Source: Oreohelix idahoensis (Eukaryota; Mollusca; Gastropoda; Stylommatophora; Oreohelicidae). Taken from it: 64,000 nt of DNA. Below are positions 61,341-64,000 of this stretch, piece after piece. The stretch spans positions 310,001-374,000 of the forward strand of contig JAMPIV010019843.1 in the NCBI GenBank assembly GCA_024509875.1. Reading direction: 5' to 3'. Under the pieces are notes generated by a model. It ran no database searches and was not told the DNA's origin. It saw nothing but the letters and a program-made list of their open reading frames with translations. The position numbers were made by a program, and so were the translations under genes. Positions within the stretch are counted from its first letter, which is position 1, and every line of letters begins with the position of its first letter.

Positions 61341-61518
61341 GTTGTGCTCATGTAATTGGAACTATTGTGGTGGTGACTTTTCTCCCTTTAATTTGCTATC
61401 ACACACCAACCGTCCTCTACCAATTTTTCTGGGGTTTCCCCGCAGTTTCAGTTTCAAAGTGAGGGGACTTCCCTCTCTTCTATTTTCGTCCAGTTCCAGG
61501 AATTCCGACCAAGGGATT
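61341..61518. other. Spacer between truncated element and solo LTR
   Basis: Contains a minus-strand frame reading SEFLELDENRREGSPL without family match. It continues beyond the solo LTR at 63936. Confidence 0.35.
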
Positions 61519-63935
61519 GTCGGTGTGGTAAAGTGGGATATTATAAATATTTATAGGGGACTTAGTGTACTGACTGAGATCAGCTGTGAAGGTATCTGTA
61601 TCTAATAAGTGTAGTGTATTACAGATGACCTTACTTGCTACCACATATTTATACCTCAGTCAGAATTATTCTGGAATATTGTGATGACTACGTTGAATGT
61701 CTAGGGTTTTGTAAATGATGAAGTGTAAGTCACAACAATAACAGACAGATAAACAATTTAATTTATTCCACCACACTTGACAACAGTTTGACACTCACAT
61801 ACATATAACACTCTATGAGACTATCTTAAATGAGTCACTGGTAAATTTTCAAATATCAATATGTATTAAGTACTTTTCATTAATATATATGTGTCCTGAT
61901 TCAAATACAAAGTGAACCAGGAATCACAATCAATTTTAATTACAAGTTATATGTACAGAATTTATCAATATGAATCTTGTAGTGACATATTTTATTAATA
62001 TTATCTTATGTGTGTCTCGTGTGTAGTGGTACTATGAGGTAATACTGGTTTTGTTTTTCAAGCTATGTTGGTATTTGTCATCATGACTTCAAGTGTTTGT
62101 TTCTGTTGGAACTAGTATTGGAGATGTTCTCAGTTCCTGGCATTAAAACAATTAATTTCCCCTCTTATTTTTATACAATGTCAGTTTAAGATGGGGTTAC
62201 ATAATGTTGAGCTCCGCTGGCCACATAGGCTTATCTTTCGTGATGTCGGCAGGAAAAGACTCCTCTGCTCGATTGCTCCCCTGTGTTCTGGAGACACCTC
62301 ACTGTTTGCTATATGGACCAAGGAGTATGCTGTCCGCCTCTGGATTCAGCAAAGCTCTGACCAAGTGCTGCTTCAATAACTTTTGGACCACGGTCCCTGA
62401 AACAAGAAGGTTGTACCTCCTACTTCAGAACTAATTTATACTCTATTTCTACACTGAGCACAATACATAACAAACACTGAGTTCAGAGCGGTAGGCCAAC
62501 TGTCAGCTTCATCTGAAATAATTTACACCAGTATATTCCTCCCTAATGATTACTACGCCTCTGCAATTCCAGCATTATTTCTTTCTAGTCAATAAGCTAG
62601 GTGTCAGTGTACTGTTTGGCAATTCCATGTAGTTTTACTTTCCTCCGACACCTTCTGTTCAGGCTGGAGCACTATAGAGGCTTTACCTCATGTTCGCTAC
62701 TGAACCACACATATATACAGACATAAATTATCAATTTACATTCAATTTTCATTAAAAGATATCAAATATTTCAAGCTTACCACAATTCATGGAAATAATA
62801 CAGAATTACGTTGACTGGCACTGAATATAACACAATTTCGATCTGCCGATGTCCCAGGCTTTTATTTAGAAAAAATATGCACTGGTGCTCAACGCACTGG
62901 TTCTGTAGTAAGTTTATTTGCAAATGTGGTGGTGACCTGACGCCTCTAATTGACTATATTGGCAGGTCTAACCAATCGTGCCATGTCTACCCAATCGTTT
63001 GAAAAAAAAGTACTCCTACTCCCGTTTCCCCTGACAACGAAGGATAGTATTTATAGCCCGACTAATCGTGTTTAGCCTTACATTTATTGCGCTCCAATCA
63101 AATCGGATTTAACATGGAGACCCATTTCCCGTACAATGGTGGGGTGAAAATCTGCCACTGAGCGATTCTGATTTGGGTGTTGTCTGACATCCCTCACTAT
63201 TTCTTTTGGCTATAATTTGGTAATTCCTAGACTATTTGCGTAACGTTTAACATATTCTTTGTCAGCAAGTCCTAAGGAACCCAAATATACAAATTTAAAG
63301 GAGCTAAGTGGCTGCGTTCAAAATATGCACTTTCTTCTACCTCCTGTTTACTTCGAATACGATGTGGTGTCTGGGTACTGTAATGTTTTCAAACGTAAAC
63401 CAGTATAATGTCATATTTCCTAATAAGCGTTTTTCAGGATTTTAAAACCTAACTCTGGTATGGGTAGTGTTGTTTATCACTGTCGATTTGAAAAAAAGCT
63501 AGTGCTTGTGGCCTTACACGCGTGATGGTAGTAATTGTGTATCGCGCGACTGTGGTAGTATTGCCTGCGTCCCTGCTTTCAGCCCTCCCTTCTTTCTATC
63601 TTTAGTCCATCTGTCTTTCGTTTTAGGTAACGTAGTGTATAACAAGACATGAATGGAATTTTAAATCTAGGTCAACCTGCGTATCTCAAGGTTTTTCTTA
63701 GAAATGCAGCACATGTTTTATCGTAGAAAGCGGGTATTGAAGCAGTAGGCTTTTACTATCAACGTGAAACGTTACAATTTGCAGACGAAGTAGAAAACAA
63801 GGGGGATTTCGAGTACAGTCATTGTGACAGCACTGTTCTTTACCATTCTTCTTTCCTTTTATTGAAGTTATTTGTTAGGCTTTACATTTACGTTTTAATT
63901 TATATATGTGGATTAGAATATTTCACGACAGTCGG
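61519..63935 (+). mobile_element. Solo LTR with target-site duplication GTCGG
   Basis: The LTR is 61524-63930 (2407 bases), starting TGTGGTAAAGTGGGA and ending ATTTCACGACA, flanked by the perfect 5-base repeat GTCGG at 61519-61523 and 63931-63935. It is a direct relative of the LTR at 38756 along its entire length. Different duplications at the two sites show two separate insertions, each followed by LTR-LTR recombination. No gag or pol is attached. Confidence 0.94.
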
Positions 63936-64000
63936 GTGGGACAGGGTTGAGGTCACTTTTTGTACAATACGCATAGTGGCCATGTTATCTCGTTTATTGG
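63936..64000. other. Window-end flank of the solo LTR
   Basis: Only 65 bases follow the duplication, and nothing is recognised in them. Confidence 0.4.

Overview
This is repeat-dense, intron-poor animal DNA. I find no intact host gene. The contents are degraded mobile elements of many eukaryotic classes: LTR retrotransposons, APE-type and restriction-like-endonuclease (RLE) LINEs, tRNA-derived SINEs, mariner, an IS1595/Merlin-type transposon, hAT and Mutator-like pieces, plus large microsatellites. Elements in this combination, with (ACAT)n arrays and AT-rich spacers, suggest a marine or aquatic invertebrate, but the species cannot be named from the sequence.

Layout. 1-3.1 kb: the 3' half of a Ty3-type LTR element (RT-RNase H-LTR). 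3.1-8.85 kb: a degraded minus-strand coiled-coil and RRM gene with a Mutator-like transposase remnant on the plus strand between its parts. 8.86-16.7 kb: an LTR element with LTR, gag, protease and integrase, then a badly garbled RT and second LTR. 18-25.7 kb: a second LTR element on the minus strand, also garbled in its 3' half. 25.7-29.9 kb: TA and ACAT microsatellites holding an RLE LINE, a deleted mariner and a SINE. 30.48-about 38.1 kb: a low-complexity, C/A-rich and then random-looking block, probably poor assembly. 38.75-41.22 kb: a solo LTR. 42-43.9 kb: LINE 3' remnants. 45.7-51.4 kb: a long APE-type LINE with its 5' UTR and a nested LINE. 51.5-55 kb: two tip-to-tip inverted-repeat elements, the second encoding an IS1595/ISXO2-like transposase. 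55-57.4 kb: SINEs and LINE tails. 57.6-61.3 kb: an inverted relative of the element at the left edge. 61.5-63.9 kb: a second solo LTR.

How parts fit together. Three related Ty3-type copies, read jointly, give the order gag-PR-INT-RT-RNase H-LTR. Integrase lies upstream of reverse transcriptase, the arrangement known for the Gmr1-like group and not for ordinary Ty3/gypsy elements. The most interesting points are this order and the TAATG overlap between its INT and RT frames, the RLE LINE bounded on both sides by (ACAT)n, the tip-to-tip Merlin-type pair, and the evidence that two blocks (13.2-22.4 and 30.5-38.1 kb) are error-rich sequence hiding the 3' halves of known elements.
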